In this document: positions 1 to 6,429 of the stretch, piece by piece
Numbering within the stretch: position 1 is the first letter of the stretch
Layout: each line of letters starts with the position of its first letter
DNA from: Caryophanales bacterium UBA1624
GTDB lineage: Bacteria; Bacillota_I; Bacilli_A; RFN20; CAG-826
NCBI GenBank assembly: GCA_002321395.1
Contig: DCMK01000006.1
Coordinates: 40,267 to 46,720 of the forward strand
Direction: 5' to 3'
Length of the DNA: 6,454 nt
Position numbers and translations under genes: made by a program
Notes under the pieces: model-generated
Told to the model about the DNA's origin: nothing
What the model saw: the letters and a program-made list of their open reading frames with translations, nothing else
Databases searched by the model: none

Positions 1-1647
1 ACCCATACGGCGCAGGGGAAGGCCCGGCCGTGGATTTTGCTCAGCGCCCCTTTGCTGACCATTTCGGCCATCTTGCTGTTCGCCGTCCCCGAATCCAACC
101 TGACGCTTGAGCTGATTTGGGTCATCCTCTCCTACAACCTGTTCTATTCCTTCAGCTACACCATCTTCAACATGTCCCACAACCTGATGGTCCCCCTCTC
201 CACCCGCAACACCATCCAGCGCGGCGGACTGAGCGTCTTCAACCAAATCTCCACCATCATGATGTCGGGGATTTTGGTCGCTTTGGTCTTCCCCATGGCC
301 ATCATGCCCGTGATCGGGGTCAGCAAAGAGCTTTGGATCCTCGTGATGGGCATCCTCTCCGCGATCGCTTTGCCTTTGACCCTTTTGGAGTATTACTACA
401 CCAAAGAGAGGATCACCGAGGAGAAAGCGGGGGAGGAAGACGAGAAGAAAGTCCCCCTTCGCCTTCAGCTGAAGGCCCTCTTCACCGATAAGTACTTCCT
501 CCTGCTGGTCGCCTATTTCTTGGTCTACACCGTCGGCGCTACCTTCAAGAACATGGCCCTCGTCTATTACTGCAACTACGTTTTGGGCACCTACAACGAC
601 GGCATGACGCAGACGATGGTCTCTGTTTTGGGCGGCATTCCCATGGGCATCGGCATCTTCGCCGTTTGGCCTTTGGCGAAGAGATTCGGCAAGCGGAACG
701 TGACCCTCTTCGGCTTCCTCATCTACGCCTTGGGATCGGCCGTTTGCTGGATGTTCCCCACCAACCTCGTTTTGGTCCTGGTCGGCCAGTTCATCAAGAA
801 CATCGGCGGGCTCCCCTGCGCTTACGTCTTCATGGCTTTGTTTGCGGACAACCTCGACAGCTTGGAATGGAAGACCGGCTTCCGCGTTGACGGGATCGCC
901 ATGTCGGTTTATTCCATCATCACCGTCGCCATGGTCGGGATCTGTACCGGCGTCTTCAATTTCGCCCTCACCCAAACCGGCTACCAGGCCCCGGTTTTGG
1001 AAAGCCAGATCGGCTCGATCGCCAACGAAATCCAATCCCACTTCACCAACGGGGGCGCTAGCTACGTCTCCTTCGTGCAGAATCAGGCCACCAGCAACCT
1101 CTTCACCTTTCTGTTTGTGGGGCTTGAAGTCATCACCGGCCTTCTCTGCGCCTTGCTGCTTTTCTTCGTCAACGTCGAGAAGACCATCTCCTTCAAACAG
1201 GAGGAGCTGATCGAAAGAGAGAAAAAGGAATTCGCCTCCGCGGGCAGAACGTGGGAACCCGCTTCCGTCAGGAACCAAGCCCGCTTGGCCAGGGAAGAAG
1301 AGGAGGCCATCGAAGCCGATCTGAAATCCCTTGAGGAACGCTGCAAAAAGAAAGGGCAGGACTTCGAAAACGCGAAGAGCGAGTATTTGGGCAAAGCCGA
1401 GGCGAAGAAAAAGAAAGCCCAAACCAAGGAAGAAGCCCAAGAGAAGAAAGAGAGCCTGAAAAAGGAAAAGGCGGAAGCCAAGAAGAAGGCCAAATGGGAA
1501 TCCCTTTCCCCGCAGAAGCGCCTGGCCCATCAGCAAAAGGAGGAGAGCAAAAAGAGCAAGCTCGCCGCCTATTGGGCCCAAGAAAAAGCAAAAGGCGACG
1601 CCGTTTACGCCCGCTTCCAGTCTGAGCTCTCGGAGGCAGGCAAATGA
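1..1647 (+). CDS. GPH-family sugar:cation symporter (MFS superfamily), 5' partial, with long charged C-terminal tail
   Basis: This is an inner-membrane secondary transporter of the glycoside-pentoside-hexuronide:cation symporter type, expected to bring a sugar or glycoside in with Na+ or H+. The frame is open from base 1, and its first residues (THTAQGKARPW) match the GPH loop between helices 2 and 3 (G-K-x-R-P-W/Y). The TTG at 37 is therefore not the true start, and about 80-90 N-terminal residues lie outside the window. Ten hydrophobic segments, read as TM3-TM12, run from about 37 to 1182. The central cytosolic loop is at about 400-490. An MFS motif-A-like segment, PLAKRFGKRN, is at 670-699. 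The GPH signature around TM10-11, ADNLDSLEWKTGFRVDG, is at 844-894. After TM12 comes a 156-residue hydrophilic tail (1177-1644) very rich in Lys and Glu. The stop overlaps the start of the GH78 gene, so the two are probably co-expressed. The family is fairly sure; the substrate is inferred only from that neighbour. Confidence 0.9.
   Translation, partial: THTAQGKARPWILLSAPLLTISAILLFAVPESNLTLELIWVILSYNLFYSFSYTIFNMSHNLMVPLSTRNTIQRGGLSVFNQISTIMMSGILVALVFPMAIMPVIGVSKELWILVMGILSAIALPLTLLEYYYTKERITEEKAGEEDEKKVPLRLQLKALFTDKYFLLLVAYFLVYTVGATFKNMALVYYCNYVLGTYNDGMTQTMVSVLGGIPMGIGIFAVWPLAKRFGKRNVTLFGFLIYALGSAVCWMFPTNLVLVLVGQFIKNIGGLPCAYVFMALFADNLDSLEWKTGFRVDGIAMSVYSIITVAMVGICTGVFNFALTQTGYQAPVLESQIGSIANEIQSHFTNGGASYVSFVQNQATSNLFTFLFVGLEVITGLLCALLLFFVNVEKTISFKQEELIEREKKEFASAGRTWEPASVRNQARLAREEEEAIEADLKSLEERCKKKGQDFENAKSEYLGKAEAKKKKAQTKEEAQEKKESLKKEKAEAKKKAKWESLSPQKRLAHQQKEESKKSKLAAYWAQEKAKGDAVYARFQSELSEAGK
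1177..1644 (+). other. Lys/Glu-rich, probably helical cytoplasmic tail of the symporter
   Basis: This is the part of the transporter after its last membrane helix. A hand count of the 156 residues gives about 32 Lys, 29 Glu, 8 Arg and 3 Asp, so nearly half are charged. Only one proline lies between roughly residue 29 and the SPQKR segment near the end, and the many E/K/A runs suggest a coiled coil or a single stable alpha helix. Trp and Tyr residues near the end (AAYWAQEKAKG) break the low-complexity pattern and could be a short contact motif. Textbook GPH symporters end soon after TM12, so this is an added domain. Similar tails may exist on transporters of uncultured Firmicutes, but that is recollection and was not checked. 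Its function is unknown. Confidence 0.75.
1632..1636 (+). promoter_or_regulatory. Ribosome binding site of the GH78 gene, inside the symporter gene
   Basis: GGAGG lies 7 bases before the ATG at 1644, within the last codons of the symporter. It supports this start and shows that the second gene can recruit ribosomes itself, although the ATGA stop/start overlap would also allow re-initiation by ribosomes ending the first gene. Confidence 0.8.
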
Positions 1648-4202
1648 AGGCCGTCAACATCCGGACCGAGTATCTCCTCGATCCGATTGGCCTTGGCAAC
1701 TCACGCCCGCGGATCTTCTGGAACGATGAAGGCGAAGGGAAGCAGAAGGAAGCCCTCCTTTGCTACCGGATCAATGGGGGAGAGGAAAAGAAGACGGCCT
1801 TCCGGACCTCCTCCATGCATTGCGACTTCCCGGAAAACCTCTCTTCCCGCGACCGGGTCGAGTTCACCCTTTCCTTAAGGAAGGAAGGGGAGGAAGGCTT
1901 CCAAGAGAAAAGCGAGCCCCATTCTTTCGAAATGGGCCTGCTGAATCCGTCCGACTTCAAAGCCAAGTGGATCGCTGGGGACTATTCCCCCAAAAAAGGG
2001 AAGCGCTATCCCGTGGATTGCTTCCGGAAAACATTCCTTTGCCCCAAACCGAAGAAAGGGAGAGCCTATCTCTCCGCGGAAGGCTTCTACGAATGCTACC
2101 TGAATGGGAAAAGGATCGGGGAGTTCGTCCTTGCCCCTGGATCCACCGACTATCGGAAGAGGATCCAATATCAGACCTACGACATCACCCCTCTGCTTCA
2201 GGAAGGGGAAAACGTCCTTGAGGCCCTTTTGGCCGATGGCTGGTACCGTGGGAGCATCGGGGCCAAAGGCCGGACCTGCGTGTTTGGGAAGCAAACCAAG
2301 CTTTTCGCCCAAATCGAAATCGAAGGGGAAAGCGGAGCCAAGCTCGAAATCCTTTCGGATTCCTCTTGGGAATGGAGCAACGACGGGCCCATCCGCTTCG
2401 CCGACTTCAAAGACGGGGAGGACGTGGACGCCAGAATGGTTCCTAGCTATCGAGGAAAGGCGAGGGAAACGAAAGCGAAGGCCCCTTTGATGGCCTCGGA
2501 CAATCTGACGTTGAAGGAAAACGAACGCTTCTCCCCCGAATCGATCCATTTCTTCTCGCCCAACCACGCCGTGCTGACCTTCCCGTCCAACTGGGCCGGG
2601 TTCTTCGCCTTCTCCCTCCAAGCGAAGGAAGGGCAGAAGCTCGACGCCGTCCTAGGCGAGATGCTGGACGAAGAAGGGCACGTGAGCCTGAAGAACATCC
2701 AGTGCGTGCGCAAAGGGAAGAAGACCCCGCTGCAGGAGGTGCATTACCTTTGCAAAGAGGGAAGGAACGACTTCTCCATGCGCTTCTCCTACGCCGGCTT
2801 CCGCTACGCCGAAATCGTCTCCGAAGCCCCCATACGCAAGGAGGATTTCCGCCAAATCGCCGTTTACAGCAAGTTCGAGGAAACCTCTTCCTTCTCCTGC
2901 TCCGAGCCCCTTTTGAACGTCTTCTACGAAAACGTCATCCGCTCCTTGAAGAGCAATTCCGCCGACGTCCCCACCGATTGCCCCACCCGCGAAAGGATGG
3001 GGTGGACCGGGGACAGCCAGCTCTTCTTCCCCTCCGCCTCCTACTTGACTCTATACGCCCCCTTCGCCCGCAAGCACCTTCGGGACGTCTTCGACCGGCA
3101 GTGGCGCAGCGGAAGGCTCCCCCAAATCGCCCCCTACAACGCCGAGGATTGGTACATGGCCACCATGAACGGCAGCTCCGGATGGGCCGACGTCGGGATC
3201 CTGATGCCTTATTATTTCTACAAGAAATACGGGGATGAGCGCATCCTCGAGGAGCATTGGGAAGGCATCCGAAGATACGCCCTCTTCCTTTTGAAGCGGC
3301 AGGGGAAGTGGGGAGGGGTCTACGCGAAGCCCCTCCATCTGAAGAGGAAATACGCCCGCTACGCCGTAAACCGCGGCCAATCCTACGGGGAATGGGCCGA
3401 GCCGGTGGACGTGAAGGCCTTCTATTGGTATGATTTCGCCTCCCCCCATCCGGAGGTTTCGACCGCCTACACCGCCCATTGCCTATCCTTGTATCTTGAG
3501 ATCGCCTCGATCCTAGGCAAAGGGAAGGACGCCCTTTTCAAAAAGGCGGAAAAAGGCGCGGAAGGGGCAAAGCTCGCCTATCAGCAGCTCCGCAAAACGA
3601 AAGCCTACCCCCTCGACACGGACCGGCAAGCCAACCTCGTCCGCCCGCTCGCCTTTCACCTGCTGGAAAAAGAACAGGAGGAATACGCGCGGAAAAGGCT
3701 CATCGAGGCCATGGAGCATTACCATTGGAGGATCGGCACCGGTTTCCTTTCGACTCCCCTGATCCTTGGCGTCCTCTCCGACATCGACCCCGACTCCGCC
3801 TATCGCCTCTTGCTCAACAAAGAATGCCCCGGCTGGCTTTTCATGGCCGAGCATTCCACCGGGACGGTTTGGGAAAGCTGGGAAGGGCAGCTCGGGCAAA
3901 AAGGGACCGCCTCCCTGAACCACTATTCCAAAGGAGCCCTCGTGGAATGGCTCTACGCCGGGATGCTTGGCATCCAGGTGGAAGGGGAAAACCATTTCGC
4001 CCTTGCCCCCGTGATCGGGAAGGGCGTCGATTGGGCCCAAGGCGCCTATTCGAGCATCTACGGGGAAATCTCCCTTTCTTGGAGGAAGGAAGGCGGGAAA
4101 GTCGCCTTCCGGATCAAGGTCCCCGGCAACTGCTCCGCCACCTTCTCCTATAAAGGGGCCCGGAGGGAATTGCCCCCTGGCGAACACGATTTCCTGGTTT
4201 GA
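1644..4202 (+). CDS. GH78 alpha-L-rhamnosidase-like glycoside hydrolase, cytosolic
   Basis: This enzyme should remove terminal alpha-L-rhamnose from glycosides or oligosaccharides by the inverting mechanism of family GH78. The 852 residues show the family's domain order. An Ig-like N-terminal domain covers residues 1-105. A jelly-roll N domain at about 108-260 carries EGFYECYLNGKRIG and ADGWYRG, and a further beta domain follows to about 420. The (alpha/alpha)6 catalytic barrel runs from about 425 to 770, and a C-terminal beta-sandwich covers the rest. The signature DCPTRERMGWTGD places Asp445, Glu450 and Asp457 with the same 5- and 7-residue spacing as D567, E572 and D579 of Bacillus RhaB. 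Glu450 is the likely general acid. Glu744 in VWESW is the likely general base. GSSGWADV (W514) and GEWAEP are also typical. There is no signal peptide or anchor, so it acts on imported substrate. The start is fixed by GGAGG 7 bases upstream and the ATGA overlap. The exact substrate is unknown, and some relatives act on other sugars. Confidence 0.9.
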   Translation: MKAVNIRTEYLLDPIGLGNSRPRIFWNDEGEGKQKEALLCYRINGGEEKKTAFRTSSMHCDFPENLSSRDRVEFTLSLRKEGEEGFQEKSEPHSFEMGLLNPSDFKAKWIAGDYSPKKGKRYPVDCFRKTFLCPKPKKGRAYLSAEGFYECYLNGKRIGEFVLAPGSTDYRKRIQYQTYDITPLLQEGENVLEALLADGWYRGSIGAKGRTCVFGKQTKLFAQIEIEGESGAKLEILSDSSWEWSNDGPIRFADFKDGEDVDARMVPSYRGKARETKAKAPLMASDNLTLKENERFSPESIHFFSPNHAVLTFPSNWAGFFAFSLQAKEGQKLDAVLGEMLDEEGHVSLKNIQCVRKGKKTPLQEVHYLCKEGRNDFSMRFSYAGFRYAEIVSEAPIRKEDFRQIAVYSKFEETSSFSCSEPLLNVFYENVIRSLKSNSADVPTDCPTRERMGWTGDSQLFFPSASYLTLYAPFARKHLRDVFDRQWRSGRLPQIAPYNAEDWYMATMNGSSGWADVGILMPYYFYKKYGDERILEEHWEGIRRYALFLLKRQGKWGGVYAKPLHLKRKYARYAVNRGQSYGEWAEPVDVKAFYWYDFASPHPEVSTAYTAHCLSLYLEIASILGKGKDALFKKAEKGAEGAKLAYQQLRKTKAYPLDTDRQANLVRPLAFHLLEKEQEEYARKRLIEAMEHYHWRIGTGFLSTPLILGVLSDIDPDSAYRLLLNKECPGWLFMAEHSTGTVWESWEGQLGQKGTASLNHYSKGALVEWLYAGMLGIQVEGENHFALAPVIGKGVDWAQGAYSSIYGEISLSWRKEGGKVAFRIKVPGNCSATFSYKGARRELPPGEHDFLV

Positions 4203-4207
4203 TCCCC

Positions 4208-4231
4208 GGCAGCCGCGAGGCTGCCTTTTTT
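4208..4231 (+). terminator. Rho-independent terminator of the symporter-GH78 operon
   Basis: GGCAGCC (4208-4214) and GGCTGCC (4219-4225) form a perfect 7-bp stem closed by the stable GNRA-type loop GCGA, followed by six T. It starts five bases after the GH78 stop codon and separates this unit from groESL. Confidence 0.92.
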
Positions 4232-4253
4232 CTTCGTGGCAGTTCAGAGGCAA

Positions 4254-4262
4254 GAGTGCCAA
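4254..4262 (+). promoter_or_regulatory. Extra CIRCE-like half-site upstream of the CIRCE element
   Basis: GAGTGCCAA differs from the CIRCE right arm GAGTGCTAA at one position. It forms a second inverted repeat with the perfect left arm at 4266-4274 across a 3-base spacer. It also forms a direct repeat, AGTGCCAAAA at 4255-4264 and 4285-4294, with the real right arm exactly 30 bases further on. It may be an additional HrcA contact or a relic of a shifted operator. The repeat is certain; its function is inferred. Confidence 0.5.
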
Positions 4263-4265
4263 AAC

Positions 4266-4292
4266 TTAGCACTCAGGTATTGACAGTGCCAA
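4266..4292 (+). promoter_or_regulatory. CIRCE operator (HrcA binding site)
   Basis: The left arm TTAGCACTC matches the CIRCE consensus at all nine bases. A 9-base spacer follows, then the right arm CAGTGCCAA, which matches GAGTGCTAA at seven of nine. CIRCE is the operator of the HrcA heat-shock repressor, whose folding depends on GroEL, so this gives feedback control of groESL. The element overlaps the -35 box, so bound HrcA would block RNA polymerase. An hrcA gene is expected elsewhere in the genome. Confidence 0.93.
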
Positions 4293-4307
4293 AAAGCCGG
4301 CTAACAT
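4280..4307 (+). promoter_or_regulatory. Sigma-A-type promoter of groES-groEL
   Basis: A perfect -35 box TTGACA (4280-4285) is followed after 16 bases by TAACAT (4302-4307), which matches TATAAT at four of six. Transcription would start near 4314, giving a leader of about 20 bases that contains the GGAGGG ribosome binding site at 4321-4326. The first two bases of the CIRCE right arm are the last two of the -35 box. Confidence 0.75.
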
Positions 4308-4332
4308 TAAGACGTAACTTGGAGGGTCAAAA

Positions 4333-4611
4333 ATGATCAAACCATTAGCGGACTACGTCGTGCTGGAAAAAGTCCCCAGCGAGAAGAAAGTCGGATCCAT
4401 CGTCCTCACTTCGGAGAAGAAGCAGGGCAACGTCGCCACCGTCGTCGCGGTGGGCGAAGGGAAGCTCGATGAGAAGGGGAACCGGATCGAAATCCCCGTC
4501 AAAGTCGGCGAAAGAGTCATCTACCGCGAATACAGCGGGACCGATTATGAAGAAGAAGGGAAGAAGTACCTCCTTCTGAAAGGCGAGGACATCCTCGCCA
4601 TCCTCGAATAA
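4333..4611 (+). CDS. groES: Co-chaperonin GroES (Hsp10)
   Basis: GroES forms the seven-subunit lid of the GroEL folding chamber in the cytosol. The 92-residue product is slightly shorter than usual (94-97) but complete. It begins with the standard IKPLADYVVLEK strand. The mobile loop that binds GroEL lies at about residues 16-31 and keeps the I-V-L anchor (23-25), although the usual GGIVL reads GSIVL. The roof hairpin is LDEKGNRI, and the protein ends with the conserved YLLLKGEDILAILE. GGAGGG six bases before the ATG supports the start. It is the first gene of the CIRCE-controlled operon, 47 bases ahead of groEL. Confidence 0.97.
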   Translation: MIKPLADYVVLEKVPSEKKVGSIVLTSEKKQGNVATVVAVGEGKLDEKGNRIEIPVKVGERVIYREYSGTDYEEEGKKYLLLKGEDILAILE

Positions 4612-4626
4612 AGGAAGCCTCATTCA

Positions 4627-4640
4627 TATCTATATAGATA
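4627..4640. repeat. Perfect 14-bp AT-rich palindrome between groES and groEL
   Basis: TATCTATATAGATA is identical to its reverse complement. In RNA it could form only a weak 5-bp hairpin with an AUAU loop, immediately upstream of the groEL ribosome binding site (AAAGGA, 4644-4649). It stands out from the GC-rich surroundings. It could be an RNA-processing or translation-tuning element, a protein site, or chance. Confidence 0.55.
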
Positions 4641-4658
4641 GAGAAAGGACAAAACACT

Positions 4659-6275
4659 ATGGCAAAAGAAATCAAATTCGGCAAAGACGCCCGCGACCTC
4701 ATGCTCGAAGGCGTCGATACCTTGGCTGACACCGTCAAATTGACCCTCGGCCCGAAAGGCAGGAACGTCGTTTTGGACAAAGGATACGGCTCTCCGCTCA
4801 TCACCAACGACGGCGTGACCATCGCCAAGGAAATCGAATTGAAAGACAACTACGCCAACATGGGCGCCAAGCTCGTCTACGAAGTCGCCAACAAGACCAA
4901 TGATCTCGCCGGCGACGGCACCACGACCGCCACCCTGTTGGCTCAGTCTATGATCCATCGCGGCATCTCCGCGGTCGAGAAGGGATCCAACCCCGTTTTG
5001 GTGCGCGAAGGCATCGAAAAAGCCGGCAAAGCCGTCGCGGAAGAACTCCTTAAGAAGAGCCGCGCCATCGACACCAACGAAGACATCGAATCCGTCGCCA
5101 CCATCTCCAGCGGCGACCCCGCCATCGGCGCTTTGATCGCCCAGGCCATGAAGAAAGTCGGCAAGAACGGCGTCATCTCCGTCGACGATTCCAAAGGAGT
5201 CGAAGATGAGCTCACCGTCACCGAGGGAATGGAATTCGACAAGGGCTATGTCTCCCCTTATATGGTCACCGACCGCGAGAAGATGGTCGCCGAGCTCGAC
5301 GACGCCTTGGTCATGGTCACCGATCAGAAAGTTTCCAACATCAACGACATCGTCCCGATGCTGCAAAGCGTCGTCGACGCCCATAAGCCGCTGCTCATCA
5401 TCGCCGACGATCTCGACGCCGATGTGACGAGCACCCTCATCGTCAACAAACTCCGCGGCACCTTCAACGTCGTCGCCGTCAAAGCCCCTGAGTTCGGCGA
5501 CGCTCAGAAGAACGCCCTTCAGGACATCGCCACCGTCACCGGCGCCCGCTTCTTCAGCAAAGACCTCTCCATGGAGCTGAAGGACATCACGATCGACGAC
5601 CTCGGCAAAGTGAAGAAAGCCATCGTGAAGAAAGACAAGACCACCCTCATCGGCGGAGAAGGCAAGAAAGCCGACATCGCCTCGCGCCTTGCCGACCTTC
5701 AGGGCCAATACAACGAAGTGACCTCCGAATACGACAAGAAAGCCCTCGCCAAGAGGATCGCCAAGCTCTCCGACGGCGTCGCCGTCTTGAAAGTCGGCGC
5801 CCTCACCGAGAGCGAGCTCAAAGAGAAGAAGCTCCGCATCGAAGATGCCCTCAACGCCACCAAAGCCGCGGTTGCCGAAGGCATCGTCGTCGGCGGTGGC
5901 GCCGCCCTTTCGGAAGTCTATAACGATCTGAAGAAGACCTTGAAGGACCCCAACATCGATGTCCAGCGCGGCATCGACGCGGTCATCGAGTCCCTCCATG
6001 CCCCGCTTCGCCAAATCGCCGAGAACGCCGGCTACGAAGCCGATGAGATCGTCGAGATGCAGAAGCAGCAGAAGAAGGACTGGGGCTTCGACGCCAAGAA
6101 CGGGGTTTGGGTGAACATGTTCGAGAAAGGCATCGTGGATCCGACCAAAGTCACCCGCAGCGCCATCTTGAACGCTTCCTCTATCTCCGCTTTGTTCGTG
6201 ACCACCGAAGCCGCGGTCACCGAGCTGAAGGAGGAGAAAGCCGCTGCTCCTTCCGTCCCCTCCGACATGTATTGA
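4659..6275 (+). CDS. groEL: Chaperonin GroEL (Hsp60)
   Basis: GroEL is the ATP-driven double-ring chaperonin that encloses unfolded proteins in the cytosol with GroES. The 538 residues cover the equatorial, intermediate and apical domains without gaps. The ATP site shows LTLGPKGRNVVLDK (28-41), the metal and phosphate residues Asp51 and GDGTTTAT (85-92, Asp86), and the hydrolysis residue Asp396 in EDALNATK; these correspond to D52, D87 and D398 of E. coli. The chaperonin signature reads AAVAEGIVVGGG, with Ala406 where an acidic residue or Gln is usual. The C terminus ends PSVPSDMY and lacks the GGM-repeat tail found in many GroELs. The start is supported by AAAGGA nine bases upstream. Glycine is mostly GGC here but often GGG in the GH78 gene, as expected for a highly expressed gene. 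It is co-transcribed with groES under CIRCE control. Confidence 0.98.
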   Translation: MAKEIKFGKDARDLMLEGVDTLADTVKLTLGPKGRNVVLDKGYGSPLITNDGVTIAKEIELKDNYANMGAKLVYEVANKTNDLAGDGTTTATLLAQSMIHRGISAVEKGSNPVLVREGIEKAGKAVAEELLKKSRAIDTNEDIESVATISSGDPAIGALIAQAMKKVGKNGVISVDDSKGVEDELTVTEGMEFDKGYVSPYMVTDREKMVAELDDALVMVTDQKVSNINDIVPMLQSVVDAHKPLLIIADDLDADVTSTLIVNKLRGTFNVVAVKAPEFGDAQKNALQDIATVTGARFFSKDLSMELKDITIDDLGKVKKAIVKKDKTTLIGGEGKKADIASRLADLQGQYNEVTSEYDKKALAKRIAKLSDGVAVLKVGALTESELKEKKLRIEDALNATKAAVAEGIVVGGGAALSEVYNDLKKTLKDPNIDVQRGIDAVIESLHAPLRQIAENAGYEADEIVEMQKQQKKDWGFDAKNGVWVNMFEKGIVDPTKVTRSAILNASSISALFVTTEAAVTELKEEKAAAPSVPSDMY

Positions 6276-6292
6276 GCGAATCGATAGAAATC

Positions 6293-6319
6293 GGGCGCGC
6301 GAAAACGCGCCCTTTTCTT
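6293..6319 (+). terminator. Rho-independent terminator of groESL
   Basis: GGGCGCG (6293-6299) and CGCGCCC (6306-6312) form a perfect 7-bp GC stem with the loop CGAAAA, followed by TTTTCTT. It begins 18 bases after the groEL stop codon. Confidence 0.92.
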
Positions 6320-6370
6320 ATGCCCACGTTCCGATAAATTAGGAATAGGGGAAGGCGAAGCGGAGGATCC

Positions 6371-6394
6371 TAAAAAGTTAAAGAATTTTTAAAA
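6371..6394 (+). promoter_or_regulatory. A/T-rich tract, possible UP element
   Basis: About 24 bases that are almost all A or T (A-runs, then a T5 run and A4) stand out in GC-rich DNA. They end six bases before a candidate -35 box, about -65 to -42 from the predicted start. That is where an UP element bound by the RNA polymerase alpha subunits would sit. This is a positional inference only. Confidence 0.3.
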
Positions 6395-6397
6395 TCC

Positions 6398-6423
6398 CTC
6401 TTGCGCGGGCAAATAAGCAAGAG
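6398..6423. repeat. Inverted repeat CTCTTGC-N12-GCAAGAG
   Basis: The 7-bp arms at 6398-6404 and 6417-6423 are perfect complements across a 12-base spacer. The repeat covers the -35 box and spacer of the candidate promoter at 6401-6429, so it could be a repressor operator. No T-run follows, so it is not a typical terminator. An inner TTGC-GCGG-GCAA hairpin (6401-6412) is an alternative fold. Confidence 0.45.
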
Positions 6424-6429
6424 TACTAT
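6401..6429 (+). promoter_or_regulatory. Candidate promoter for a gene beyond the right edge
   Basis: TTGCGC (6401-6406; three of six to TTGACA) is separated by 17 bases from TACTAT (6424-6429; four of six to TATAAT), with an A/T tract upstream. A start near 6436 would give a transcript leaving the window. No start codon, tRNA or known RNA was recognised in the remaining 19 bases. The -35 match is weak. Confidence 0.35.

Noticed and set aside
37..39. TTG as the start codon of the symporter
   Set aside because: The frame is open to base 1, and the 12 upstream codons encode the conserved G-K-x-R-P-W loop of GPH transporters, so the gene begins outside the window.
1986..2001. C5-A6-G3 run in the GH78 gene as a possible frameshift site
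   Set aside because: The A6 run is read AAA AAA in frame and does not fit the X-XXY-YYZ phase of a -1 slippery site. The gene continues normally with all domains intact.
3513..4262. 249-codon open frame on the - strand opposite the GH78 C-terminal half (and a similar one at 1875-2621)
   Set aside because: These are antisense shadows of a GC-biased gene. Their translations are rich in G, P and F without motifs, and the GH78 frame is clearly the coding one.
4608..4640. Internal promoter for groEL using TATATA in the palindrome as a -10 box
   Set aside because: No plausible -35 box lies 16-18 bases upstream (the bases there are around the groES stop codon), so read-through from the groES promoter is simpler.
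4620..6014. 464-codon open frame on the - strand opposite groEL
   Set aside because: It mirrors groEL exactly and has a low-complexity V/D/G-rich translation expected from antisense reading of GCC/GTC/ATC-rich codons. It has no ribosome binding site or recognisable domain.
6320..6337. ATG at 6320 after the groESL terminator
   Set aside because: It reads only five codons before TAA and has no ribosome binding site.
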